DNA of 64,000 bases from Burkholderia sp. 8Y. GTDB taxonomy: Bacteria > Pseudomonadota > Gammaproteobacteria > Burkholderiales > Burkholderiaceae. The position numbers were made by a program, and so were the translations under genes. This document shows positions 42,214-50,345 of this stretch, piece after piece (position 1 is the first letter of the stretch; each line of letters begins with the position of its first letter). The stretch is taken from assembly GCF_902506145.1 (NCBI RefSeq), contig NZ_LR733544.1, positions 1 through 64,000 of the forward strand, given 5' to 3'. The notes under the pieces were generated by a model, which was not told the origin of the DNA, made no database searches, and saw nothing but the letters and a program-made list of their open reading frames with translations.

Positions 42214-42264
42214 CCCCGCGTCACCGACGCATCGACCTCGACTCCAAGCCCGGAGTCCATCTTT
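42214..42264 (+). promoter_or_regulatory. Leader motif copy 4 with attached terminator
   Basis: GCGTC (42218-42222), ACC, GACGC (42226-42230), ATCGACC, followed by GACTCC/GGAGTC (hairpin 42240-42257), CATC and TTTTTT to 42267. Same module as at 20737: motif immediately followed by an intrinsic terminator. The next confident gene is nearly 500 nt downstream. Confidence 0.6.
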
Positions 42265-42267
42265 TTT

Positions 42268-42747
42268 CTGCAAGTCGTGCCCGCCTCATGCGTTGGCATG
42301 CGCCGACCGGATAGCTACCGGTGTGGGAATCTTCCTTGTGCTGAGTGTGCTCGCTACACACTCCCCAATTTCAGCCGTGATACTCGTACCCTTTGCTGCA
42401 TTCATTTGCGCCGGTACATCGTTCGAACCCGGGTTTTCGGGTGTTCTCTCTCCAGAGCCTGATCTGGGTAGAACGATCGAAGTTGGCTGATCCGTGATTC
42501 CTGCGGCGGAAGTAATTCCGAAAAGGGCTGTTGCGCGGCGTGACCATGCTGCGCGAGAACGACTTTACGTTCTCTGACTGAGCGACACCGGCTTTGCCGG
42601 CCGCTCCCTGCACGCCACGTCCCCGGAAGGGACGTGGCGCGTAGGTCTCTATATCGATTTCAAGAAGCTCGCTCCCTCACCGGAGCGGGCTTTTTTTTCG
42701 TCTGTCGCTTCCTGCGGCCGGACATTTCTCAACGGAGGTGCTGTTCC
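42268..42747. other. Leader region with weak small frames and hairpins
   Basis: Mostly non-coding. A TTG frame at 42293-42490 encodes 65 residues with one hydrophobic stretch but no SD, so I do not call it. CGCCACGTCCC/GGGACGTGGCG (about 42612-42640) is a perfect hairpin, and the terminator-like hairpin at 42666 follows. Confidence 0.4.
42666..42698 (+). terminator. Terminator-like hairpin before the gene at 42748
   Basis: AGCTCGCTCC (42666-42675) pairs with GGAGCGGGCT (42682-42691, one G-U), followed by eight Ts. The next start is 49 nt away (SD CGGAGG at 42733). Confidence 0.75.
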
Positions 42748-43017
42748 ATGCTGTTGCCCGACCGCCTCAATCAGCGTATCGCCGAGGCCATCACGCATCA
42801 AATCAATACCGAGCGCGAGGAGGCGGACACAACGTCCCCCGTTTGGCGTCAGCGGTGCGAAGTGGCTCGAATCGCGATGTTCAGCGACGCAGAGCGCTCT
42901 GTCTTCATTTCCCATATCAGCGCACGTCGCGGCAGTGCGGCAGCCCGAGAGATGCAATCTCAGGCCGAATCACTGCGAACCAACGCCATCTTCTTTCTCG
43001 CGAGGAAACCGTCATGA
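42748..43017 (+). CDS. Small hypothetical protein, coupled to RDF-like gene
   Basis: An 89-residue helical protein from ATG 42748 with SD GGAGG. The block PVWRQRCEVARIAMF followed by RSVFISHISARRG resembles small plasmid proteins that precede RDF-like genes. Its stop overlaps the next start (ATGA at 43014), so the two are translationally coupled. Function unknown. Confidence 0.65.
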   Translation: MLLPDRLNQRIAEAITHQINTEREEADTTSPVWRQRCEVARIAMFSDAERSVFISHISARRGSAAAREMQSQAESLRTNAIFFLARKPS

Positions 43018-44342
43018 ATGCAGTAGTTCAGATGTTCGATCACGCGCCGCGTAGTCTCGTTGAAGAACGAGCTATTCGCCCGCCCACGATCGGCAAGATC
43101 CGACCCGGTATCAAAGTGCTCACGCGGGCGCACCAAGCCAACGAAAGAGCGGTCAAGCTCTATAACGACATGGTGGCCGCGGGCGAGTCGTTCGAAGCCA
43201 TCGGCAAGGTGCTCGAAACGTCGCTGAAGCTGCGCAACGCGCTCATTCCGCGCAACGTCGACTACTTCGTTTGCAGACGCTCGGATTTCTCCAATCCGGA
43301 CACGGCCGACGAGATCCTCCGGCTGTATGGCGAAGATCGCGGTCACGGATTGCGGCTATACCGCTTCCCGATCATGTTTGCGTTCGACGACTGGCTGCGC
43401 AATGTGCCGAATCAGATGGCCGCGTACACGACCACCGGGCGACAGTACTTCTCCGAGTACGACCGCGACGGCAAGCGTTATTGCAAAACGTACGCGCCGG
43501 TCGAGCGTAACGCACGCGCACAGCGGGCGCGACGATCCTTCGGTGGGCGACTGGTCGTTCACCGGCAAGACGACGACATTCCCGATGGCGTCTGTGATCC
43601 CCACGTCTGTCCGCAGTATCAGGACCGCAAGTGCAACCTGACCGCAAACTTCTTGTTTGCAGTTCCGGACGTGAAGGGACTTGGGCTGATCGAGCTCCCG
43701 ACCAACTCCATCTACGTGCTGCAGAAAGCGTATTCTGCGATGCAGACCGTGGCGTTGGCGCGGGGCAGGCTTACCGGCACGCGCTTCTGGCTGTCGAAGA
43801 AAGAGTTCGATATCACGCGGATTGACGACAACGGCCAGGCCGTGCGTCAGAAGCAGATGTTGACGGTGCTCGATGCCGATATCGACCTGGGCGCGCTGTT
43901 GGACGGCGCGGACGAGGCTCAACCGGCGCTCGATGCTGCCAGTCGTGCGGTGGCGCTGTTGGAGTCAGACGGGACGGTACAGTCGACTGGCGATCCGGTC
44001 CGTCAGCCTGAGCAGGAGCAATCCGGGGCTGAACCGGCAGGCGATGGAGAGCCATCGGGCATCGACGGCGTAGCTGGTCATGACGACGACTCCCCCGACC
44101 CCGATGAGACGCTGGAAGACAAGCGTCACCGTATGTCCGACCTGCTGCATCGTCTGGGCCTAAGTCAGCCTGAGCGACAGAACGGCTTTCGCAAATACGC
44201 GCACCAGACGTACGGTCGCGGCTGGATCGAACGCATCGCTGATGTCGACGCGATGAATGCACGTCTGAAGAACGCGCTCGATGATCCCGCCTCGCTTGAC
44301 GTCGAAATTCAGGACGCGATTGCACAAGCTGCTTACGTCTAA
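43014..44342 (+). CDS. Gp3/recombination-directionality-factor-like protein
   Basis: A 442-residue soluble protein. The N-terminal 230 residues include LIPRNVDYFVCRRSDF, DRGHGLRLYRFPIMF and a cysteine cluster CDPHVCPQYQDRKC that could bind zinc. This arrangement is what I know from proteins annotated as recombination directionality factor or hydrolase/metal-binding, related to phage phiC31 Gp3. An acidic, Pro/Gln-rich linker leads to a C-terminal helical domain. No serine integrase is in the window, so the RDF role is not supported by context; it may serve plasmid recombination otherwise. Confidence 0.65.
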   Translation: MNAVVQMFDHAPRSLVEERAIRPPTIGKIRPGIKVLTRAHQANERAVKLYNDMVAAGESFEAIGKVLETSLKLRNALIPRNVDYFVCRRSDFSNPDTADEILRLYGEDRGHGLRLYRFPIMFAFDDWLRNVPNQMAAYTTTGRQYFSEYDRDGKRYCKTYAPVERNARAQRARRSFGGRLVVHRQDDDIPDGVCDPHVCPQYQDRKCNLTANFLFAVPDVKGLGLIELPTNSIYVLQKAYSAMQTVALARGRLTGTRFWLSKKEFDITRIDDNGQAVRQKQMLTVLDADIDLGALLDGADEAQPALDAASRAVALLESDGTVQSTGDPVRQPEQEQSGAEPAGDGEPSGIDGVAGHDDDSPDPDETLEDKRHRMSDLLHRLGLSQPERQNGFRKYAHQTYGRGWIERIADVDAMNARLKNALDDPASLDVEIQDAIAQAAYV

Positions 44343-44348
44343 CCTTGG

Positions 44349-44372
44349 CCAGTCCCCCTTCGGGGGCTGGCA
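44349..44372 (+). terminator. Terminator-like hairpin after the RDF-like gene
   Basis: GCCAG (44349-44353) and CCCCC pair with GGGGG and CTGGC (to 44372) around TTC, a strong GC stem followed only by ATTGTTTC. A degenerate GCGC..GCGCATCGA element (about 44439-44458) precedes the next gene. Confidence 0.6.
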
Positions 44373-44508
44373 TTGTTTCTTCTACGCTCGCGCATGAGAG
44401 CATTTCAGCAAGAACCGCTTGCTCAAATGTTTTCGACCGCGCTGCTCCTGCGCATCGAATTCGTCCGCTTCGGCGGCCCATCTACTTGTTCACGCGAAGG
44501 AGATTCCG

Positions 44509-44991
44509 ATGCGTAGAGTCGGCAACTTCACGCTGTTCTTCGGCGCGGAGGACGCTTTTAGCAACTGGCATCCGTGCCGCTTTTCGTATCACGACGTCGA
44601 TTTCGTCAGTGTTGAGCAGTTCATGATGTTCTCCAAAGCCAAGCTGTTTGGCGACGGAGACATCGCTCAGGCTGTGCTAGCCACGCATCTGCCAAAGGAA
44701 CAAAAAGCCCTTGGCCGCAAGGTCAAAGGCTTTGACCTCGATACATGGAAGGCCAAGCGCGAGTCGATCGTGTACGTCGGATGCCGCGAGAAGTTCGCGC
44801 AGCATCCGGGTCTGCGAACGCTGTTGCTTGCGACGGCGCCGACTGAGCTGGTCGAAGCAAGTCCTTACGACACGATATGGGGCGTGGGTCTCGGTGAGCA
44901 TCATCCAGACATCACGGACAAATCGAAGTGGCGTGGCCAGAACCTTTTGGGCAAGGCACTGATGAAAGTCCGCGACACGCTGTCTACGTAA
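44509..44991 (+). CDS. NADAR domain protein
   Basis: A 160-residue protein matching NADAR/YbiA proteins along its whole length: FFGAEDAFSNWHPCRF at the start, VSVEQFMMFSKAKLFGD with the conserved Glu/Gln-x-x-Met core, and ASPYDTIWGVG with the Gly/Trp loop. NADAR enzymes act on ADP-ribose derivatives: some remove ADP-ribose from guanine, and YbiA-type members act in riboflavin intermediate clearance. SD GAAGGAG precedes ATG 44509. It is likely monocistronic. Confidence 0.9.
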   Translation: MRRVGNFTLFFGAEDAFSNWHPCRFSYHDVDFVSVEQFMMFSKAKLFGDGDIAQAVLATHLPKEQKALGRKVKGFDLDTWKAKRESIVYVGCREKFAQHPGLRTLLLATAPTELVEASPYDTIWGVGLGEHHPDITDKSKWRGQNLLGKALMKVRDTLST

Positions 44992-45031
44992 TCCCTTTCT
45001 AGCGCGCCCCAGCGGCGCATCGGCAAATATT

Positions 45032-45054
45032 GGCTACCTTCGGGTGGCCTTTTT
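45032..45054 (+). terminator. Terminator-like hairpin abutting the SD of the SbcD-like gene
   Basis: GGCTACC-TTCG-GGTGGCC (45032-45049, one G-U) then TTTTT. The SD TAGGAGG begins at 45061, six nt after the T-run. GCGCATCGG lies just before it at 45015-45023. Confidence 0.7.
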
Positions 45055-45071
45055 CATTTATAGGAGGCGAT

Positions 45072-46466
45072 TTGAAGATCGCGCATTTTTCTGACCTGCA
45101 CTACGCGCCGGGCAACATCGAGGAGTCGGACCGATGCTTCGGTTTCGGCATCGACCATGCGGTGCTCGCCCATGCCGACGTGGCAGTCATCTCGGGTGAT
45201 GCGACGGACCATCGTCTCGACGCACACGCGCCGTCGTTGAACCGCCTCGCACGCCGCATCAACGGTCTCAGCGGCAGCATGCCGGTTTTGATGCTGCAAG
45301 GCACGTTCTCCCATGAGCCTCCGGGCACGCTACGCAACTTCGAACTGATGGCAACGACGCATCAGATCTATGTCGCGGAACGCGTGCAGCAGGTGACCTT
45401 TCACGAGGGGCGGTTCTACCCCTCGGACGGCCCGGTGTTCTCGGACGACGAGCTGCGCGAGGTTCTGGCAATCGGCGCTGATGTCGTGTTCACGTGTCTG
45501 CCCACGGTCAATAAGGGGGCGCTGGCGGTCGCTGTTGGTGCCAAGGAAGCCGGGACGGGTCTTGAAGCCGTGCTATGCGACTATCTCGCCGCAGCAGGGC
45601 GCGTCAACCAGCAGCTTCGTGCCGCAGGCATCCGGACTGTCGGGGTTTCTCACGGCACCGTTAACGGTTGTACGACCGAGCACGGCGTGATGATGGCGGG
45701 GTTCGATCATGAGTTTTCGCTTGGTAGTCTGTTCGAGGCCGAATGCGATGCCTTCATGCTTGGGCACATCCATAAAGCGCAGCAGTGGGAGCGAGCGGGG
45801 CGCGTTGTGGCGTATCCCGGTTCGATCGGGCGATTCCACTACGGTGAGGAAGGCGACAAGGGCTTTCTCATGTGGAATGTCGAGGTGGGAAGCGCGCAAG
45901 CCGATCTGGTCGTGACGCCGTCCCGGCAGACCATCTGCGTCGACTTTGACGGACCGCCCGACATGCAACGTCTGACGGCAATCGCGCTCGATGCGACCGA
46001 CAAGTTCGTGCGAATTCGTTGGCAGGTCGACGAAGAGCACAAACAGTCAGTGGACCGCGACGCGATCGCGGCGCTGTTCGGCAACGCGGCCGAGCTGAAG
46101 CTCGAAGCTCGCATTCTTCCCGTCGTCCGGTCACGCGCTCAAGGCATCAGCCTCGAAACCTCGATTGACCGAAAGCTCGAGCGGTGGTGCGAGCACGCTG
46201 ATGTTGATCCGGCGCCCTTGCTTGACCGGCTGCAGTTGCTGGAAACGGGGGGCGCGGAGGCAATCGCCGCTGGCGTGCTGGCGCGACTGAGCGACGCTGA
46301 CGCATTGTCGAGCATATCCGAGCCTGCGCCGGTGACGGCCCACGTAGCTCCGGATGGCGATGTTTGCGACGATGCACTGCCCATGCCAGATGCGACGGTG
46401 GAAATCGTCGAGTCGGCTTCGGCAGATCAGCTTTCGTGGCTCAACGATGATTTGTTTGCGGCTTAA
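45072..46466 (+). CDS. SbcD/gp47-like metallophosphoesterase
   Basis: A 464-residue calcineurin-type phosphoesterase starting at TTG 45072, chosen by SD TAGGAGG. Motifs in order: DLHYAPGN (metal Asp8, His10), GDATDHRL, GTFSH, GVSHGT and GHIHKAQQWE (metal His). These match SbcD, Mre11 and T4 gp47. With the SbcC-like ATPase at 47242 it should form a nuclease complex that cuts hairpins or processes ends. The C-terminal 90 residues are acidic and unlike SbcD. One intervening gene separates the two. Confidence 0.88.
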   Translation: MKIAHFSDLHYAPGNIEESDRCFGFGIDHAVLAHADVAVISGDATDHRLDAHAPSLNRLARRINGLSGSMPVLMLQGTFSHEPPGTLRNFELMATTHQIYVAERVQQVTFHEGRFYPSDGPVFSDDELREVLAIGADVVFTCLPTVNKGALAVAVGAKEAGTGLEAVLCDYLAAAGRVNQQLRAAGIRTVGVSHGTVNGCTTEHGVMMAGFDHEFSLGSLFEAECDAFMLGHIHKAQQWERAGRVVAYPGSIGRFHYGEEGDKGFLMWNVEVGSAQADLVVTPSRQTICVDFDGPPDMQRLTAIALDATDKFVRIRWQVDEEHKQSVDRDAIAALFGNAAELKLEARILPVVRSRAQGISLETSIDRKLERWCEHADVDPAPLLDRLQLLETGGAEAIAAGVLARLSDADALSSISEPAPVTAHVAPDGDVCDDALPMPDATVEIVESASADQLSWLNDDLFAA

Positions 46467-46581
46467 TTAGCAAATGAGGTAGCCGCGCATGCAGGGGAGG
46501 CCAGTACGGCTCCTTTGCTTGAACACGCAAGCCGTGTTCCGATAGCCGACTATCAACGTCGCTATCGAAACAGAGGTTTCA

Positions 46582-46604
46582 CCGCGTCTTTGACGCATCG
46601 ATTC
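46582..46604 (+). promoter_or_regulatory. Leader motif copy 5
   Basis: GCGTC (46584-46588), TTT, GACGC (46592-46596), then ATCGATT. A CCCTGG/CCGGGG hairpin with an inner GGGA/TCCC stem follows at about 46649-46676, before SD CGGAG (46695) of the gene at 46706. No T-run. Confidence 0.55.
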
Positions 46605-46705
46605 GTAGTGGCAGGACCTTTCTCTAGCAGTTCATTTCTTCTTTCACCCTGGCGGGGAGCGATCCCTACCGGGGCCGCATTCCGCCCACCATAACGGAGT
46701 GCATC

Positions 46706-47254
46706 ATGTTTGGTCTTTATCCCGCTGGCCCGAACTGGGTTCGCACCTTTGCGTTGGGCGACTGCTCATCGCGTGATCTTCAAAAGTCGTTGGTCGATCT
46801 GGCCGGCTTTACCGCTGCGATCCAGCATCAGCCGTTCGGCCAGTACCGCGGCGCAGTACTGGCGCAGTTCGGTCAGACGCTGTTGCTGGTCGCTACGACC
46901 CCCGGCGCTTGCGAGATCGCCGTTACGCCGACCGTTGAAATGCAGCACCTTCTGTGGTCGTATCAGGAAGGGTATGCAAGCCAGTGGTCGCCTGCCGAGA
47001 TCCGTAGCCTCACCGGGCATAGCGGTTGGTCCGAGCTTTTGACGAACGCGCGTCGCGAGTTCAGCAGAGTCTGCGACAACGTGGCGGCCGCACTAGACGG
47101 AACGCTTCAAGCGCCCAAAGCGGCGGCGCAGTCTGTGCCGACCGTCGTGATGAACGAGCCGCTTCCCAACGAGGATGACGACGCGTTCTATTCGCAGATG
47201 GCAGCGATGTCGGCTTCGATGACTGTGTCGGAGGACCTGTCATGCGGCCTCTGA
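46706..47254 (+). CDS. Hypothetical protein between SbcD- and SbcC-like genes
   Basis: A 182-residue soluble protein from ATG 46706 with SD CGGAG. The N-terminal half is beta-rich (YRGAVLAQFGQTLLLVATTPG); the C-terminus is Ala/Met/Ser-rich and acidic. Its end overlaps the SbcC-like start by 13 nt, so it is translated together with that ATPase and may be its regulator or third subunit. Family not recognised. Confidence 0.6.
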   Translation: MFGLYPAGPNWVRTFALGDCSSRDLQKSLVDLAGFTAAIQHQPFGQYRGAVLAQFGQTLLLVATTPGACEIAVTPTVEMQHLLWSYQEGYASQWSPAEIRSLTGHSGWSELLTNARREFSRVCDNVAAALDGTLQAPKAAAQSVPTVVMNEPLPNEDDDAFYSQMAAMSASMTVSEDLSCGL

Positions 47255-49563
47255 AACTGACACTGGAAGGCTTCGTTGGCGTGCGCGATGGCATGAAACG
47301 CGACAGCGTCACGCTGGATTTGGAGGCGTTGCCGGATGGCCTGATCGCCTTGACCGGCCCTAACGGGGCGGGCAAGACCACGCTTATGGACAACCTGCAT
47401 CCCTATCCGATCATGCCGTCGCGTGCGTCGAAGCTGTCGGTCGACGCGTTCTCGTACTGGGATCACATCTGTGGCACCAGTGCGTTGAAGGAACTCGAAT
47501 GGGAGCACGACGGCATCCGCTATCGCTCGTCCTTCACGTTTCGCAAGCCCGGCAAGACAGGCAAGGCGGAGTACTACCTTGCCTATCGTGGCGTCGACGG
47601 TACGTGGCGCCCGGTGTCGCTGCCTGACGGAACGGTGTCGGACGGCAAGGCGGAGTCGTATAACCGCTGCGTCGAGGCGATCAACGGTTCGTTGGAAACG
47701 TTCTTCACGAGCGTGTTCTCGGCTCAGAACCGGCGGCCGCTCGCGTCCTACGGTGCGGGCGAGATCAAGACGCTGCTGGCCGAACTCCTTGGCATCGACC
47801 ACCTGAAGGCATTGTCGGCGAAAGCCGGTGAGGTCGCGAAGGTGCTCGGCAAGTCGCTCGAAGGCATCCAGTCTGAGCTTGGCGCGCTCGCCGGAAAGCG
47901 GCAACGTAAAGCCGACGCTGAGCAGTCGATCGTCGCGCAGGGCAACACCCTGCGTGCCGCTCGGGAGCAACGCGATGCCGCGCTTGATTATGCGAGCAAG
48001 CTGACTCAAGAGCGGGCGACGCTTGCGGCCAAGCAGAGCGAATCGGCCACGACCGAAGCGCGCCTGCGAGAGTTGGGCGTGCGCCGCAACGAGTTGGGGC
48101 GTGCCCTCAAAAGCGCGGCCGACGACGAGCAAGTAGCGGCGGTTCGTTGCCAGCAGCGCGTTTCCGTGCTGAGTCGAAGCGTGGCCACGCACCAAGCAAC
48201 GCTGGCTCGCCGGGAGGCGATCCTCGGTGCGGCGGCGAAGCGCGAGGATGCGGAGTTGGCGATTGCGCGCGAGGAAGCGAGGTTTGCTCCCCTGCAGCGC
48301 GACATTGCCGATTTAGAGGTCAAACGCGCGACGTTGACGACGCTCGATGCAACGCTTACCAGCTTGATGAACCAGGGCACGACGAAAGCCGCGCACTTCG
48401 AGACGCTGAACAAGCAGGCAGCCGTGACGGAGCAGGTGCCGTGCGTCGGTCATTCGATGCATGCGCAATGTCCGCTGCTCGCGCAAGCCTTTCAAGCGAA
48501 AGAGCAAGCGGAGGTGCAGCGTGTTTCGGTGGCGAATCTTCGCGCGGAGTATCGCGAGAAGAAAGCGCAGGCCGAAGCCTTGGCACTGGTGCCCGCTGAA
48601 TTGGCGGCGAAGCGTGTTGAGATGCTCGCCATCACTGATGCGGCTGCGCAGCTGCGCCGCGCCTTGCAGGCGGCGGCAGAGCTTGCCGCCACTAAGCCAT
48701 TGCTCGATGCAGCCGTGTCGGGACTTGAAGCCGCGCAAGCTGAGTTGCGTTCGATCGCCGAGGAAAGTGCCGCGCGTACCGCCAAGTACCAGTCTGAGAA
48801 GACGCGTATGGAAGCGGAGCTTGCCCGCATTACCGAGGAGGTCGGGCGACTCGCTTCGGTCGACGTTACCGCAGCGATTGCGAAGCTCGATCGCGACATC
48901 GCGGAGAACCGCGAGACCGTCGCTGCATTGGATGGTCGGATCGAGCAATCGATCCGCGCGCAGAGTGTGTTGCAGGCCGAAGCGGAAGCCCTGGCGCTGG
49001 GGTTGGAGAAGTTCTCGGCCACAGAGTCGCGTGCCGATCGCCTCTCCGATGAAATCGCGCGGTGGAAGCTGCTGGCTAAGGGCTTGGGCAACGACGGCGT
49101 GATCGCGTTGACCATCGATGACGCGGGCCCGGCGCTGACGCACACCGTCAACGAGCTATTGCTCGCGTGCTACGGGATGCGCTTCACCGTGGAGATCCGC
49201 ACGCAGCGCACGCTCGCAAGCGGTGAACTGCGTGAGGGCTTCGAGATCCTTGTTCACGACGCCGAGTCCGACAGCAGCAAGTCGGTCTCCGTCATGTCCG
49301 GCGGTCAGAAGGTGTGGATTAACGAGTGCCTCACGCGGGGCATCGCGCTCTATCTCGCGCAGAACACCGGTCAGCCGTATCAGACCTTGTTCAGCGACGA
49401 GTCAGACGGCCCGCTCGATCCCGAGCGCAAAGTGCAGTTCATGCGAATGAAGCGCGAGGTGTTGCGCCAAGGCGGGTATCAACGGGAGTTCTTCATCTCT
49501 CAAACGCCCGACCTTGTCGCTGAGGCCGACGCAGTCATCGACGTACAGGCGCTTGCCGCCTGA
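47242..49563 (+). CDS. SbcC/gp46-like SMC-type ATPase
   Basis: A 773-residue ABC/SMC-type ATPase. Walker A is GPNGAGKTT (39-47), followed by a long coiled coil (about residues 190-620) with an apex region that has CVGHSMHAQC near 400-409. That is a two-cysteine spacing longer than the usual CxxC zinc hook. The C-terminal lobe has signature MSGGQKVWI near 685 and a D-loop/Walker B region TLFSDESDGPLD. It is expected to work with the phosphoesterase at 45072 on DNA ends. Shorter than E. coli SbcC, like phage and plasmid versions. Confidence 0.88.
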   Translation: MRPLKLTLEGFVGVRDGMKRDSVTLDLEALPDGLIALTGPNGAGKTTLMDNLHPYPIMPSRASKLSVDAFSYWDHICGTSALKELEWEHDGIRYRSSFTFRKPGKTGKAEYYLAYRGVDGTWRPVSLPDGTVSDGKAESYNRCVEAINGSLETFFTSVFSAQNRRPLASYGAGEIKTLLAELLGIDHLKALSAKAGEVAKVLGKSLEGIQSELGALAGKRQRKADAEQSIVAQGNTLRAAREQRDAALDYASKLTQERATLAAKQSESATTEARLRELGVRRNELGRALKSAADDEQVAAVRCQQRVSVLSRSVATHQATLARREAILGAAAKREDAELAIAREEARFAPLQRDIADLEVKRATLTTLDATLTSLMNQGTTKAAHFETLNKQAAVTEQVPCVGHSMHAQCPLLAQAFQAKEQAEVQRVSVANLRAEYREKKAQAEALALVPAELAAKRVEMLAITDAAAQLRRALQAAAELAATKPLLDAAVSGLEAAQAELRSIAEESAARTAKYQSEKTRMEAELARITEEVGRLASVDVTAAIAKLDRDIAENRETVAALDGRIEQSIRAQSVLQAEAEALALGLEKFSATESRADRLSDEIARWKLLAKGLGNDGVIALTIDDAGPALTHTVNELLLACYGMRFTVEIRTQRTLASGELREGFEILVHDAESDSSKSVSVMSGGQKVWINECLTRGIALYLAQNTGQPYQTLFSDESDGPLDPERKVQFMRMKREVLRQGGYQREFFISQTPDLVAEADAVIDVQALAA

Positions 49564-49574
49564 TCTTCTATTAA

Positions 49575-49602
49575 CCCTTGTGGGGAGTCGCCCCCACAAG
49601 GG
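49575..49602 (+). promoter_or_regulatory. Perfect 11-bp CCCTTG-type hairpin
   Basis: CCCTTGTGGGG (49575-49585) pairs with CCCCACAAGGG (49592-49602), followed by GCGCTTTTCG. It may end the SbcC-like transcript or act in the next leader; a weaker GCGCC/GGCGC hairpin at 49631-49643 follows. Confidence 0.6.
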
Positions 49603-49651
49603 GCGCTTTTCGTTCCTCTTTCATTTTCTCGCGCCCTTCGGCGCTTCCACT

Positions 49652-49831
49652 ATGGCAAACCTTTTGATGCTGCTGCTAGCGGCAGCCGGCAATCCGTCTC
49701 ACTCGAACGCGGTGCGTCACGAGCCTCCCGCGCAGCAAGCTGCACCGGCTACTGCCCAGTCGCAGCCGCCGCGCCCGTGGTACTTGCGCCGCGCGTCCGC
49801 CTTCGATAACGGCCGTCTGCGTCGCATCTGA
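49652..49831 (+). CDS. Small hypothetical protein
   Basis: A 59-residue frame with a short hydrophobic N-terminus (MANLLMLLLAAAG, signal-like) and a Pro/Ala/Arg-rich remainder. There is no SD, only hairpins close upstream. Compositionally simple and short, so weakly supported. Confidence 0.35.
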   Translation: MANLLMLLLAAAGNPSHSNAVRHEPPAQQAAPATAQSQPPRPWYLRRASAFDNGRLRRI

Positions 49832-49870
49832 CAGCGGCTCTTTTTCCTCACTTTCTGACTGGAGCCTTCC

Positions 49871-50260
49871 ATGGCCTATTCCTGCACTGATTTCGTGGAC
49901 GACGTACTGAACGACATGGTGATCCGAAGCTGGATCAAACCCGAGCAGTACGGGCCTGACGACCCGCAAGCTCAGTGCGATGCGGTATTGGGTGCAATCG
50001 GCGACGCGGACGTATCGCTTCGTCTCGCCGCTGGCGCCAAGCAGTTTCATGCCGAACTCCTCGATGCCGTCGAAACGCTCACCGGCGTCGCTGAGCAGCA
50101 CGGCGCGCTCGCGCTCGCGAATGTCGTCTATCTTCAGGCGGCCATCTTGAAGGGCGGGGTAATCGATCTCACGCCCGACGAAGCTGAGAACTTCGCTTTC
50201 GTCAGAGACCTGCCTTCGGGCGGTCGCTGGTGGGAGAGCGTAAAGGTGAGCGTCGAATAG
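49871..50260 (+). CDS. Hypothetical protein
   Basis: A 129-residue soluble protein from ATG 49871 with SD TGGAG. It is mostly helical (GAKQFHAELLDAVETLTGVAEQH) with a C-terminal strand. No motif is recognised. It stands between two structured leaders as its own unit. Confidence 0.55.
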   Translation: MAYSCTDFVDDVLNDMVIRSWIKPEQYGPDDPQAQCDAVLGAIGDADVSLRLAAGAKQFHAELLDAVETLTGVAEQHGALALANVVYLQAAILKGGVIDLTPDEAENFAFVRDLPSGGRWWESVKVSVE

Positions 50261-50285
50261 CCTTTGACCGTTCTTCATTCCTTAA

Positions 50286-50313
50286 CCCTTGCGGGCAAGC
50301 GGCCCCGCGAGGG
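50286..50313 (+). promoter_or_regulatory. CCCTTG-type leader hairpin
   Basis: CCCTTGCGGG (50286-50295) pairs with CCCGCGAGGG (50304-50313, one G-U), 32 nt before ATG 50346. There is no proper T-run. It is the fourth hairpin of this type, after 3785, 17386 and 49575. Confidence 0.6.
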
Positions 50314-50345
50314 TCGCTCCGCGTTCTTTTTTGTGGAGTGTTGTT

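Noticed and set aside
42293..42490. A 65-codon TTG frame with a hydrophobic stretch
   Set aside because: No SD, no family, and it overlaps a structured leader region.
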